This document shows positions 20,061-31,939 of a DNA stretch of 64,000 nucleotides, in pieces (the stretch's first letter is position 1; every line of letters begins with the position of its first letter). The translations under genes and the position numbers were made by a program. Below the pieces are notes generated by a model. It was not told the DNA's origin, did no database searches, and worked only from the letters and a program-made list of their open reading frames with translations. The stretch spans positions 205,498 to 269,497 of the forward strand of contig CAUYUJ010015718.1 of the NCBI GenBank assembly GCA_963575745.1, given 5' to 3'. The DNA comes from Prorocentrum cordatum (taxonomy: Eukaryota > Sar > Dinophyceae > Prorocentrales > Prorocentraceae).

Positions 20061-22189
20061 CCTGGGAACGCAACATCTCGTACCCCCTCCAAAGCCGTCA
20101 AGCTCGCGACGCACATCGAATGTGCGCCTTTCCAGCAATGAAGTTCACGAGCGCGCCGCGAACTGTCGCCCGCGTTGCGCGGGGGGTGCCAGGTCCGCGC
20201 CCCTGCGCCGACGATGAGGATGAGTGGCGAGATGTTGTGGCGAAGCGAAGCGGGCCAACAATATTTTGTCTAGGTCTAGGTTCGTATGTGCATATGTCTT
20301 GGCCACGAGCCCAGACGAGCTTAAGAGTCGCGGCGATGATGCTGCCCAGCTAGAATAACAATGGCCTGCGATAGTCGAGGCGCTGGAAAAGGCATGGGCC
20401 AGCGTATTCGTTGAGGCTCCTCGTCCGCGTCACTGCGCTGCGCGCGATGATGTCGCGCGCAGGTGACCGGTTCAAGAACGGTCGCCGGGGCTATGTGAAA
20501 GCGCCAGATTCGCCAACCAACGAAAATCATGCAACGCCTTGCGTCTCATGCGAACATGGGGGCATGACGTGCGAAAATGCGGCACGTGTCAGTGGAGTTG
20601 GCGAATCCAGCAGTTTTTTGGGTGCCGCTGAAGGATGGAATGCGTCGGGCTTCGTCGACTGCGAAGGCTGATGGTGGCCCGACTCGAGGGGGGTGCGTGA
20701 TATGAGGAATGGGTGGCAGACGCAGTCCACGAGCGGAGAGGGTCAGGTGGCAAAATATTTGAAGCGCCGCATGCGCGGCGGCTCGGTCGCGTGGCCGCGA
20801 GCTGCGAGAAAGGGCCAGGGGGCGAGCGGTAAGACGCGCGCGTGCTCTTGGGCCAGTATGTTGGAAGGATAACGTCAGGGGCGCAGGGCCCGCGACGTAG
20901 GTGAGGGGCAGGGGTGGTGGTGCAACCGCGGAATTGCCTTCGTTGCCGGATGGGTCGCCTCGCCTCCGACTGCGCCGATGAAGGCGCCCACCACGGCGAG
21001 GTCAGCCGATGCTTGGGAGCGGGCCCAGCGGCGCAGCGCAATGGGGAAGTTTGCCACGACAAGTGTTTTCGCTGCAATTTTTGGAGCGCCGGGGTCAGCG
21101 ACGGCGCGGGGGAAGAGGGGAGTTGGGTGCAGAAGTGCGCCGAAGCGCAAGTGTCTGGCGCGACGGGCGCGGCCGCGGCGGCGCTGATCGCTGGGGGCTT
21201 CCCAGCGCGTCTTGCAGGCCGCGCTTGTGCGCGGGCGCATCTGTCCGAGTCGGTGACTCGGGCGGGCGGGGTATCTTGGCGACGGCGATAGCGGCAGACG
21301 CGATGATGATAGTAGCGTGCTGGTGACGACCATGACAATGACGACGTCGAGGACGACGACAGCGCCGATGCTGATCGCGCAAATGACGATGATAGTACCC
21401 TCGCGTCGGCGATGAAGGGTTTTGGTATGATTTCGACATGCGCGCGCGGCTGGCTGGCGAGAGTGGCCCGCATTGTACGGTACTTTTTGACAGGGGACGT
21501 GCCCTCCCCCCAATCGCGCGCAAAGGCGCTCGAATGATTTCGACATGCGCGCGCGAGGCCCGTGTGGTCGAACTTGGTGAACATGTTGAGGAACTCTTCA
21601 CTTTCTTTAGATTCTGAGAGAGCGCGCACGCGTGCTTCTTTGTTTACAAAGCATGTTGAACCGCCATAAGTTCGTATGTGTATGCGTTTTCGGAGTAGCC
21701 GATGTTGATATCCATTCGTATTGTGATGTTTTGAAAAATGCCAGATGCTCGCGATGACTGTTTGGATTGCAATGGGTTCCTGGAGTTGAGGGTCTTCAGC
21801 AACGATTGTGAGTGCAATATGCGCCCGCGAAAAGCTGGTTTGGTCGCACTTGATGAACATATTGAGTGACCGATTGTTTCCTTGTCCAAACCACGTTTTT
21901 TGCGTGGTCGGGACACTCGATGCTGAAATCCGTACGATTTTTGTGTTTGGTGTATCGGTATGCGCGTGACGACGCGCGCGTGTGCACTGCGTCCTTTTTT
22001 TGCACGGGATTCTAGAAATTGATGATTTCAGACAGACGACCGTGCGCGCATAGTGTTGTCTGTAAAGGATGAGGGCGGGGTTGCTTGGGATTATACGAAT
22101 TCATATTCCTCTTTGACAAGTGTGCGTAATCAGCTGCGACATTTTTTCGAGAACACCACGTGTTAAACCAGCAATTTTTATGGGGGGGC
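20061..22189. other. No gene recognised; weak internal duplications
   Basis: The minus-strand ORF 20589-21860 (423 aa) is long but its Ser/Arg/Pro-rich second half looks like shadow sequence. TGATTTCGACATGCGCGCGC occurs at 21427 and 21535, and a diverged copy of the adjoining GAACTTGGTGAACATGTTGA is at 21843, so parts of 21427-21870 are duplicated. Confidence 0.4.
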
Positions 22190-22400
22190 GTTGCGCAGTT
22201 TTGCGGCGACGAAGCGGCGACGGCGATGACATAGCCGCCAGACCGGCAACCAGTTCCAAACGATTGGCGGCGACGGGGCGGCGACGGGGTGGCGACGGCG
22301 AACACAGAACCGCCAGACCGACAATCAGGCCCCGACTGCGGGCTGCGTCGAGGCGACGACGTGTCGGCGACGCCGAGCACGGAACCGCTAGACTAACATC
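22190..22400. repeat. GGCGACGG-rich degenerate repeats
   Basis: Three diverged units of about 65-75 bp share GGCGACGGCGA and ACCGCCAGACCG. Confidence 0.65.
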
Positions 22401-22930
22401 CAGGGCAATTCTTCCAAAAGGGAAGCAACAAGTCCGATTAGTCGTGTGGAAGAGAAATCTTTTCAGGGAATCTTGCCCAAGCGGGATTGTCCAGTTAGGT
22501 CGTCAGTGGGTTTGTCCGGATCCCCGCTGGGTTGTCCAAGGGGTTTTCTCAGGTAGGTCGTCTTGTCGTCATTCATCATGATGGGTTGTCCGGGTTGTCT
22601 GGAGGGTTGTCCATGCAGTTTTTTGTTGATGGGTTCCTTTTCCAATGAGCATAGTAAGTGCAAACATTGTTTTGGGAACGTCGAGTATCACATGTTCGGA
22701 GGCCCTTGCAGGTTTACGCCCAAAGCGAAACCGCATTGTGCTTTTTTTGCCAAATAAAAAAATGTGCTTGTGCTGTTAAGTATGCTCGCACCAATGCCAA
22801 CTTACGCTTTTTACCCCGTTAGGTTAGAGACTTGACGAAGAGATGCCATTACGGCAAAGAGGCTATGCATCCGATGCCCATTTTCATTTAGTATTGCTAA
22901 GGCCTTACGGCCGGTGCCGCCGACCCTGAA

Positions 22931-22965
<35 letters not shown>

Positions 22966-25159
22966 ATACGAGCAGGAGGAGGATCAGGAGAGAAAAAGAC
23001 ACAGACACAATGAATCATCGATGCCCCAGAAAATATGGAAAAGTATGGGAAGTGGGGGGGAAGACGACTGCCCAGAAAATATGGGAAGATATGGGGAATC
23101 CTGTTATTGGGCATTCGGACCTCATTTGGAGTGTTTTCGAGGTTTCGAGGCAGCCCGAGGAAAAACGAATCTGCCCCCCCCCCCCACCCCCCCCGGACCC
23201 CCCCCCCGGGACCCTCCCCGGGACCCCCCCCGGGACCCCCCCCCTCCCCTGGGGAAGGGATCAAAGGGAAGGGGCTCTCCTTCGAATCTACAACGGCATG
23301 ACGGCAGGAGGGTACGGCCCAAGAAGAAAAAACGGGGAAGGAAGAAGGGGGGGCGGCGAGGAAATGATGCCGTTCACTTCATGTCGAATCGACAACGATG
23401 ACGATCCGAACAACTAAAACACAACGATGTCAATCCGAACAACGAAGACCATTCGGACGAGGAAGCCCCTCGCACACGCCGACAGGGTCGGCGGATCTTT
23501 TTGCAGCGTGCATCCCCCCGTCTATACATCAGGCTTACCAGCCGAGGGGGGTGTTAGAATATGGGATTACGACTAGGTGAGAAGCTACTTGATCATTACT
23601 TGCGTGTGTGCGTCGAGCGGCCGTCGTTCCCGACGCCGTTTGGCTCAATTGTCTGATCGGTGGAGCTACCGCCACTCTTGCCCACGGTTAAAGACATCTC
23701 GTCATTCCCGTGCAATACCTTTTTTTGACGTGGAGGAGGCGGATGAGAAGGAAATGGAACAACAAAAGGAGGGTGAGGGTGAGGAGGAGCAGGAGGAGGA
23801 TTAGGATTGGACACGGCGAGGGAGCAGGATGACCAACGACAACCAAGTCGGATTTGCAACAAGCGTGCAGAAACTTGTGCGACCAGCGCGTGCAATGATC
23901 AAGCGTGTCCCCGCCGGGCCAGGGGAAATTCATCTTAGCATCAGTGCAGCTGGTTGGCGCCCAAATCGACCTGACCAATACAGATCATGATGTAGATAGT
24001 GGTCATGCGGATGCGGATGTGGATGTGGTCATGGGGGGCATTTTGCGGTATGTTCGTGTCGTGTCGACGCGGCGGATACCCCAGCACGGGCGCTCAAGGT
24101 TGAACGCCGCTGGTGGTCCAGAGTCGGCTACCAGATCGACCGATCTGCGCTATTGGAAACGCGTGATCGCTCAAGGTTGCATGATTCGCGTGGGGTCGGA
24201 AAGCAACGCGCAACTCGATACGACACAAACTTGCCGTACCGATCGCTAGTCATGTTTAGAGCTGGCTGTGAGTCGCGAGGACTGCAGGGGCAGTGACAGA
24301 GGGGGACGGGCCCAGAGGGGCATCGCCAGTCAGATCCTGGTCCGCCTTTCCCGCCCGGGAACGTGTGGCTTCGGTATCGAGGGCCTATTGCTGATCTTTT
24401 GGTGATGTGTTGCCGAATCCATGCCATTATTTTTCTTCGTGAGCCAGTCCGCGCTTTCGGCTTCCCTCATGCCTCTGTGAGTCGCGAGGACTCTGAAGAT
24501 GGACCAGAGCAATGGCCATATTGTCGAGTTCCCTTTGACGAGCGTGTCGAAGGAGCGGGGATTGGCCGATTGATTCCTGCAATCTTCTTGCGTTCTGCAT
24601 TGCCGACCTTGTACAGCCGAGCAGGGGTGCTCGATTTATGAAGGACGATGGTCATGCACAGCAGTCAAGATCCTGGATGCATGACTGCATTGCATGGGGA
24701 TTGCACGCACTGTATGCGAGGACACTGCGCATTGGGGAGGTGAGGTTGCCTCAGTCGTAGTTGGCAGTCGATTGTCGTGGCAGATGGCTAGAGGAACATC
24801 CTTGGAGGCAGAAGAGCCCCAGCAGCATTTGGAGTACTGCAGATAGCACTGTGTAACCTTAATGCTTGAAGATACTTGCTGTCTCCCATGGCCAAGCTGA
24901 ACCCGATGGGGCTCCGGCATGTTCTTCTACAGCTATGTTTTATGGACCCCACGTTAGTCCCAATCACTTGTGTAATAACATTTGATGTGATCCGCCCCAT
25001 CCAGCCTTGGCACGATCTGTTTCAAGTCGTATCATGCGGTGGACACCGCATCCGTCCGACCTGTGAAGTAATCGAGGACGCCTACGGCGAAGCCGCCCCG
25101 TGCCTTTGGAAACGCCCAAGCGGCCAAACGTTGGGCCGACGTCTGGCCAAGCCATTGGG
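22401..25159. other. No gene recognised; contains GAC and C-run tracts
   Basis: 22931-22970 is (GAC)n. 23170-23262 is runs of C separated by GGGA, so the minus strand is G-quadruplex prone. GTGAGTCGCGAGGACT occurs at 24269 and 24477. No protein motif was found in either strand. Confidence 0.45.
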
Positions 25160-25450
25160 TCCTTCTTTGGGCGCTTAACGGCCGTCTTGGAGGTCTTTGG
25201 GGTTCTTCTTGGTGCCGTCTTGGGGACACCTTGGGTGCTTCTTGGAGGCCTCTTGGGGGACTCTTGCGGGCCTCTTGGGGACGTCTTGGGGGCCTATGGG
25301 GCCGTCTTGGAGCGTCGGAAGCCCGCAAAGGCGAGAACGTTTAATTCGTCCAAAATGTTGAGATTATCGATGATTTTGGCCTCCTGGAGGCCCTCTTGGA
25401 GCCCTCTTGGGGTGTCTTTGGGGCCTCTTGGGCCATCAGAGGGACTGTTT
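25160..25450. repeat. CTTGGGGGCCT-type minisatellite, left flank of the copia element
   Basis: About 18 degenerate 12-16-bp units of the TCTTGGGGG kind. The same repeat type lies directly beyond the other LTR at 41499-41620, so the element inserted into such an array. Confidence 0.75.
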
Positions 25451-25692
25451 TGTCTCTCAAGCAAGAACACGATGGGCTAGGATCATGAAAGGGCGAGAGG
25501 GAGGAACAGTTTCTCTCGTGCGAACTACATCATCGAGCCCAAAATGGGCTGCAGTACTGCTCCCCTCTGCCGGGGCGAGCGAGGGCGGGTGGCACGGGCG
25601 CAGGGACGAAGAGGGAGAGAGAGAGAGACCTCAGGAGGGATCGAGGGGCCTCGAGAACTCCTGGACGGGACCTCCGAAGAAATTCGGGGACA
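25451..25692 (-). repeat. 3' LTR of the copia element
   Basis: Read on the minus strand it begins TGTCCCCGAATTTCTTCGG and ends CTTGCTTGAGAGACA. Its pair is 41257-41498, with roughly six substitutions. Confidence 0.87.
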
Positions 25693-25950
25693 GCGGGCCC
25701 GACTTTCGTGGACCTAAGCCCGCGCCAGCTTCGATCTTCACGTAGGTGGGCTCTTCCTTCTTCTGCCTCCTCGCTCCGGGACAGCTTCCTCCAGCTTCCT
25801 CCGTCACCCTTCTCTCCTCTGTCCTCCTCGGGTCCTCCCCCAACTCTCCTTCCTCCTCCTCACTTCTTTCCTCTGGAGAGGCCCTGGCTCTACCTTCCAC
25901 CTTAGCTGTTTCTTCTAGTAACCTTCGGGAAGCACCTCGGGAACGGCTTT

Positions 25951-27881
25951 TTAAGCGAATGTTAACTCGTCAAGATGACCACCTTCGTCGATTAGGGAGA
26001 GAGTCCCCCTACAGAGGAGATCGTGCAATGCTAGATTTCCCTTCGATGGCTCTGTCTTCGTAAGTGGATCGGCGGGCATCTTCCCGTGAGGCATCCAGCG
26101 CACCTGGGAGCCGACCGAGGATAGTGAGTCTCTCTGATTACTGCCAGCTCGATGGCATTGCGACGATCTGCCTTAGATCCTGCAGAGTTGCGGGATAGGG
26201 TGTCAAACACAGTCTTGGCATCCACGACTGCCAGGCCCGCGGCCGCCTCGCACAGCTGGCAGTCTCGAGAGAGCACCATCGAGAACGGCGTCTGTCCCGA
26301 GAACCAATCAGGGCGAGGGACATCACCGAAGACAGAATCGCGCCACAAAACTTGCACCCATTGAGCTTCGGCCGTTGCGGCCGAGAGCGCCAGGGTCTCC
26401 GCCGCCACTGTACTGGCGACCGCTCTCTTAATACGTTGAGATCTCCAGGAGAGTACGCTCGCTTTGGCTCGGCGATTCTCACTGATCGATCCGTCGGCGG
26501 CCATGACCAGCCAGCTGGCCTGTGCGCCGCCTCTCCGCGCGGTCCCCGGACCACCCGAGTCACTCGCGGTGGCGAAACACACGGAAAGGGGGTCGAGAGC
26601 CCAGATCGTGATCTTCTGTTCACACGAGCCTTTGAGATACTTACAGACACGCGACATAATCATCGCATCCGACACTCTGGGAGCGGGGAGAGCGGCAGCC
26701 AAAAGAGAAGCACTGCCGGCGACATCTGGCCGACTTTCCCTGGCAAGCCACTGCACTTGAGCGACTACAGTTCTGTAAGCCGCTATCTCTTCAAACGTCA
26801 ACAAAGATTCAGGCTCACTGCGGCGTGAGCGATCGAGATGCACGTTACTAAGCTGCTCACGAATGTACTTTTCCTGATCCACTGTGATACGATCGCCTAG
26901 CTGGATCAGACGCCTGTCCGCATACTCGGACTCGAGCTCTTTCCACTTACCAAACTCGAAACGCTGACACATTGATTTCTTGAGACCAGCAACCTCCTTA
27001 TCTTCTCCGGCGATGATCAGGTCATCAACCTCTATCAGGGTCAGAGCTCTTAACTTACCGAGAGAGTCGCGCCTAAGCCAGAGGCAAGGCTCGAGCAGGC
27101 TCTTGATGAAGCCCTGAGTCGCCAGCCAGTTCGTTAGAGTTCGGTGCCACAAAATCGGAGCGTCATTAAGCCCATAAGCCGGGGCAACGAACTCTATCAA
27201 CTCCGAGCTCTCGAGCTCGAGGCCATGACATGGTTCTACAAAAATGGCCCCGTTGGGCCTCTGCAACTTGTTACTTTGACAGAAGGCGTTTTTAGCATCG
27301 GCCACCTGTAGCCGCCACTTCATAGACGCAATCTTTATTGACTCAGACTGGGGGGTGGGGGCATAAACAGACAATGACTCGGAATCCGGGTCTTGGTGAC
27401 CGTGAACGCACCACCTGCTCTTCGCCTTCGGGGGAGCTCCCACTCCTTCCTGTGGTTTCAGACGACGAACCATCCTGGAAGAAAGAATACGATCCGGAAA
27501 CCTGCGGCGAGCCAACCTGGATTCCTCGGGAGAAAGCACACGGACGGCACCGGACCTCACGATGGCTTCCCACTCGGCCGCATCGGACTCGTAAAACCTT
27601 TGACGTTCCTGGGGATTCATGTTCTTCCACACTACTTCGGCTCCGCGAGGCTTCGCCGGAGCCGCAGTATCAGTCACGCCGGTGAAGTGCTCAGCCGCAT
27701 AGTAGCAAAGACCTAAGCAGTCAGGCGCACTAATATCAGGAAACCAAGCCTCCAGCTCGGCAAGTAGGCTCGCTTCTTGCTCGTCGGGAGCCTCTGGAGG
27801 CTCCATAGTAGGGCCCGGAGGCGATGACTCAAAGGGGGGTTCGATTCTCACTCGGGGGGGAATCGGGTAGGGCTCTGACAC
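25951..27881 (-). pseudogene. pol: Copia reverse transcriptase-RNase H
   Basis: The RT reads SRWCVHGHQDPD, VADAKNAFCQSN (motif A), AYGLNDAPILWHRTL (motif B) and LIEVDDLIIAGE (motif C with both Asp). RNase H follows with TASDSGG, TVAAETLALSAATAEAQW and DAKTVFDTLSRN. The main frame closes at 26031, but the expected end motifs VRWMPHGKMPADPLTK continue in a neighbouring frame to a TAA at 25951, so an indel lies near 26115. The N-terminal part is acidic linker. A frame difference from the integrase ORF adds a second break between 27850 and 28260, where a G run occurs. Apart from these it is well preserved. Confidence 0.85.
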
Positions 27882-28273
27882 CGCACGGCGGGCCCTCGGA
27901 AGAGAGAGAGATCCCTGACCCCCAGGGGTCGAGTTCCCGGAATAGGAAGAACGGGTCCAGGGGGCACTTCTCTTTCCTGTATCATCTGAGCGACGCGGCC
28001 GTTCGGTTCCAGCTCCTCAGCTGGGGTCAAACGAGGACGTACATCTCGAGCAGAGTCAGGCTCGGCTCGGCGAACCATCTGGCCTAGGTCCGTCATAGGT
28101 CTCTGGTCGGGCTCGACCGCGCTGGATTTAGATTCCGGCAAAGCTGCATCCGAGGCCGAGACCACCGATCCTCTAGCTTCCGAGGCTCCGGTCGCGGAAC
28201 CAGACGAGGGCGGAGCCTGAGAAGGGGGAGCGGTAGGAGGGACTGACTCGGGGGGGGGACGAGGAAGAGACCC

Positions 28274-29760
28274 TTAGGGCGGCTCTCCCGTGGAATTGTT
28301 CTCGGAGTCCAGACTCCGGTGTCTGGGCTCTCCTGGGTCCGGCCTTTCCCGCTCAGGCCCGTCCCAGGCCTCAGGAGGAGGAGGCCCCTCAGAGGTCACA
28401 TCCACGGCTCCAACACGTTTCCCGGGGGACCTTATCTGCTCTCTCAAGGCATCAAATCTCTCGTGATCCAGTAACTCGGCCCCAAGAGACTCCTGTCGCG
28501 TCGCGGGCCTGACTTGTTCTTCAGAACATTTCAAGAGTCGCGTCCTCATGGCGACCCACACGGTGCTTCCGGTCTGGTGGACGACGATCCCAGGTCCTGT
28601 CCAACGGTCCCGTTGGAGGGAATGGTTCCGGTTGGACCCGATAACCCTTCTCCACACATACACCCACTCCCCAGGTTTAAAGTGACGATCGCTGTGTCTC
28701 CGGGCTCGGGCAGCCTCGGAGAGTCGGGACCTGGCCTCCGTACTGGCCAGTGCCTTGCGAGCTTCCTCGCGAATCCTGTGACGCCTGGAAAATTCGGCCG
28801 CGGCCGAGTCAGCGTCAGGACCCTCGCGAAGGACGTCCTCGCATCCCACTAGATCAAGGGGGTCATCGCTTAAAAGGGAGCGAGGCACTCGGGGGTTGCA
28901 TCCGAAAACCAACTGCGTGGGGCTGTACCCTCCTCGGTGGAACGTCCTGTTCTTGGCCGCCACACACTCACATATGATAAGCTCCACCTCCTCAGCGGAA
29001 ACATGAGAGGCCTTAGACATGACGTCTTTCAAAATACCGCCATGGCGCTCGCACTTCCGTTCCAGTGGGGAGAATTCGCGGGGACGACCTGCAAGAAGAT
29101 CCTGCTGTGCTCGCATCCTCTCCCAACTTCTCTCTCAAACTCCCCCCCCCCCCCCGTCACATACCACAATCTCGGGAAGCCCGAACGGGCGCACCCACCA
29201 CTGCATGAAGGCCTTCCAGGTGGCCTTAGCGGTGTCGTTGGGAAGAAGGCAGGCTTGCTGAAACGAGCTACCGTGATCTATCATGTTAAGCACAGGGGTG
29301 CTGGTTCCGTTAACTTCGACATAAAAGAGATCGACGGCGACGATTCGATTGAATTCATAGGTCCTGGGCAGGTGGGCATGCCTTCTCCACGACGGTTTAG
29401 CATGGCTCTCGCAAGCTGAGCACCGGAAATGATCTCTGACCCAGGTCAGTACGTCCTCTCGAGCGCGAGCCACTCGGAGGGTGCGGAGGAAGTCACTGCG
29501 ACTCGGATGGCCGAGATTCACGTGCAGCAGTTCCACTTCCCTCTGGAGGGCGATGTCGAGCTCGATCTCACGAGAAGCCTTCTCCGAGACAGGAACCCCC
29601 CGGGGCCGACGAGTCTTCGGAGCGATCGTCTCAGGGACGTCCTCGTCCGAGTCCTCCTCGAGATCCTCGGGTTCCAGGTCCGCGGGAAAGGAGGGGGGGT
29701 CGAACTCGGAATCGCTGTCTGGGAGGTGGCAAAGCGCCACGTGATGATACAGCCAGGCCG
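28274..29760 (-). pseudogene. Copia integrase with two opposite frameshifts
   Basis: The HHCC zinc-binding domain is visible (ELLHVNLGHPSRSDFL, HFRCSACESHA). The core follows: VAVDLFYVEVNG (first Asp) and EIVVCDGGGG (second Asp). A run of 14 C on the plus strand (29142-29155) shifts the frame right after DGG. The following EFEREVGR...SPHWNG reads in another frame, and a one-base loss near 29060 restores the original frame at KCERHGGILKDVM. The C-terminal domain carries HFKPGEWVYVWRRVIG and RWTGPGIVV. The two indels compensate, so only about 30 codons, including the region of the catalytic Glu, are out of frame. Confidence 0.8.
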
Positions 29761-29774
29761 CATTCTCAGTGCCG

Positions 29775-30400
29775 GCCACCATAGCCTCGATCAGCTGTGG
29801 ATGATACCGTTCAGCTCGAGATGTCCTGTGGCCCCCCGCCAAGGGAAGACGGGAGTGGGAGCGAGAGCAGGATCGAACACAGGGGGACAGGAGAGATTGG
29901 GAGTTCGAAGTCAGCACTGTCCTCTTCCGAGACAGCTCGCCCTTGGGGGAAACCGAGAGCCCAAATTCGCACTGGTCTGTGACAGCCGACCGAACCCCGG
30001 GAGTTTCCAGAAGGTCCCGGGTCCCGTCCAGCTCGAGCGAACTGGCCCTTTCCGGTTGTTTGAACAGAAAATAACGACCCTCGGACAGCTGATGACGGGC
30101 AATGAGCTCGCATAGCTTCAGGTATTCCAACCCCGCTGCTCTTCCGAAACCAGCTTATCCTGATCCATCGTGCGCCAAAAGGGAACTCTCGCAATACTAA
30201 ATGCCTTACACACCGGGCTCATGATCACAACCAGAGGTTGGTCCCTCGCTATCTGCTTCCAGAGATCACTTCGGACGGACGGTAAGCTAAGATCCTTGCC
30301 GACTAGCACGTCAAACGCGGGAGACACCCGATAGCCCAGCCTAGGCATGCGATCCGAGACGCGGGGGGGGGGAACAAAAATTCCATGACCGTAGTACCAC
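29775..30400 (-). pseudogene. Methyltransferase-like domain inside the copia polyprotein
   Basis: It sits between protease/ORF-B and integrase. Motifs on the minus strand are RMPRLGYRVSPAFDVL, VIMSPVCKAFSIARVPFW (the Cys of motif IV is kept but PPC is PVC), FLFKQPERASSLEL (place of ENP), TDQCEFGLSV, SRKRTVLTSNSQ and YHPQLIEAM. The pattern PxC..FS.AR, then xxP, then DxC..G, then RKRT, matches the domains at 6057-6814 and 61782-63013. A frame change near 30125 splits it, and a 10-base C run lies at its start. Activity is unlikely in this copy. Confidence 0.6.
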
Positions 30401-30436
30401 CTCGGAGTCGTTCCGATCGCTGAAGTTCTCGACGCC

Positions 30437-31200
30437 TTAGTCGGCGGCCCGATCTGAGGCGCGAACCTTCAGGACTCGATGAGTGGTTTCCCGAACCTTA
30501 TAGGAGACGCTGGGTCCCGGGCCTGGGTCGTAGGGACCGCTGTCTAGGGCTGCTGCCGCGAAGCGGTCCTTGATGACATACTTAAGGGGATGCTCCGAGG
30601 CGCCGACCTCCTCTTCTCCTCCACCTTCTTTGCTTCCCTCGCTCCTCTCTTCACGGCTTCCTCTTCCCCCGTCCTCAGCCTTAGTTGCTTCATACCACAC
30701 ACTGACCTTAGGATCCCCCAAACCATGGGAGGCTCGAGACCCGCGCGCCCGCTGGAGGGCTGTCACCAAATCAGAGGGGATGGAACCCGCCCAAGGAGCG
30801 CTCCAGAAGACTCGGTCGTCTTTCGATTTGATTTCGATCCAACGAGCCCCCGGGGGAAAAAGAGATCGGAGGGGCTTTCCCCCGGCTTGTTTTATCGCCA
30901 GCGCCACACAGAACAACGTAGACTCGGGCCTCGTCATCTCGGAAAGCGTCCAGAAGGTGCTTTCAGCCAGGAGAGAGGAGTCAAGAAGCCGTCCCGACCT
31001 GGAGTCCCAGATCGCCCGAACCTTGCTTTTCCCGAAGGTGTTTCTGGAGGCTTCCCGGACGTGATAAACCCTGGAGTCACGAAAGAAGAGATGAGAAGAA
31101 ATTCGGGTCTCCTCACCTGGCCTCCTCAGAGCTTCGATCTGCTCGAAGGTCAGCGCGTCGCCTACGCGCATGCTGGAGCCATTCGAATTCTCCTTTAGCT
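30437..31200 (-). CDS. Unrecognised segment of the copia polyprotein
   Basis: It is in the same frame as gag-protease, after the +1-frame ORF ends at 31195. It starts near LKENSNGSSMRVGDALTF and includes HLFFRDSRVYHVREASR, FWTLSEMTRPESTLFCVAL and FPPGARWIEIKSKDDRVFW. Composition is that of a folded protein up to about 30720, then charged linker. I do not recognise the fold; from its place it could be an N-terminal extension of the methyltransferase-like domain. Confidence 0.5.
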
Positions 31201-31932
31201 CGAGCTGCTGGTCGATACCTTCAGGCTGGTCACGATCATCGCCGCCAATCGCTGCATGTCGGTCTCGCTGAGACTGGGCTGCGACGACCTCTGCTGAACG
31301 TTGTGGTTCATGTAGATGCCCTGCTGAATGAAGTCCCGCACACTCTTCCACATCTGCTCGTCCTGAGACTTCTGGAAGTCCACCCCGCATTCCATCATCA
31401 TCTTCTTGGCGAGCTCCTTCTGCCCCTGACGATCTCGCTTGGCCGACTCGCGATCCTCCTTCTTCTTCTGGGCCTCGAAGATCTCGTGAGCGGTCTGGTT
31501 CCTCATGAACAGACGATCCGAGCGCTGCGTGCAGTGGGCGTAGACATGGGTCGTGTTGGAGCCGTGCCTCGTCGCCCAAGGTGGGTGAGGGCACTCTGAC
31601 TTCGGGAGGGACTCTGTGAAGCTTGACGGCGTCTGCAAAACCACCTGCTGCTTGGCCCGGGTGACCAGCTCGATATTCACGACTTTCAGCACCAGGTGGC
31701 GCCAACGATGGCGTACGGGAGGGAGCCTCATCTTGCCCTCCAGGAAGTCCGCGATCTCCTGCTCGGACAGGGCCTCCTGAGCGAGCATTTTCCGAACCTC
31801 GGACAAGGTCTCCCTGGAGTGGTCGTTCTCCATCTCGGGGTCCGACTGCACCGTCGCGGCGAGAGACCGAGATCGGGCTCGCATGAGGGTTCTCTTCTTC
31901 GTCATCATGACTCCTGGCCGCTTGGAGCTCAT
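31195..31932 (-). CDS. ORF-B: +1-frame protein embedded in the copia long ORF
   Basis: A 245-aa ORF from ATG 31932 to the stop at 31195, in the +1 frame of the gag-protease frame, which itself stays open. It has ordinary protein composition, with VRHRWRHLVLKVVNIEL, TTHVYAHCTQRSDRLFMR, a Lys/Glu-rich helical stretch (EIFEAQKKKEDRESAKRD) and a Ser-rich tail. The stop coincides with the point where the long frame starts to look coding again. This is the same arrangement as the recombinases in elements A and B. Function unknown; C-P-H and C-T-Q positions could form a small zinc site. Confidence 0.55.
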   Translation of the reverse strand: MSSKRPGVMMTKKRTLMRARSRSLAATVQSDPEMENDHSRETLSEVRKMLAQEALSEQEIADFLEGKMRLPPVRHRWRHLVLKVVNIELVTRAKQQVVLQTPSSFTESLPKSECPHPPWATRHGSNTTHVYAHCTQRSDRLFMRNQTAHEIFEAQKKKEDRESAKRDRQGQKELAKKMMMECGVDFQKSQDEQMWKSVRDFIQQGIYMNHNVQQRSSQPSLSETDMQRLAAMIVTSLKVSTSSSS

Positions 31933-31939
31933 CGACCCA

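Noticed and set aside
20589-21860. 423-aa minus-strand ORF
   Set aside because: No motif; second half is Ser/Arg/Pro shadow sequence and other frames are equally open.
22931-22970. Acidic (GAC)n coding tract
   Set aside because: Simple repeat; no flanking protein signal.
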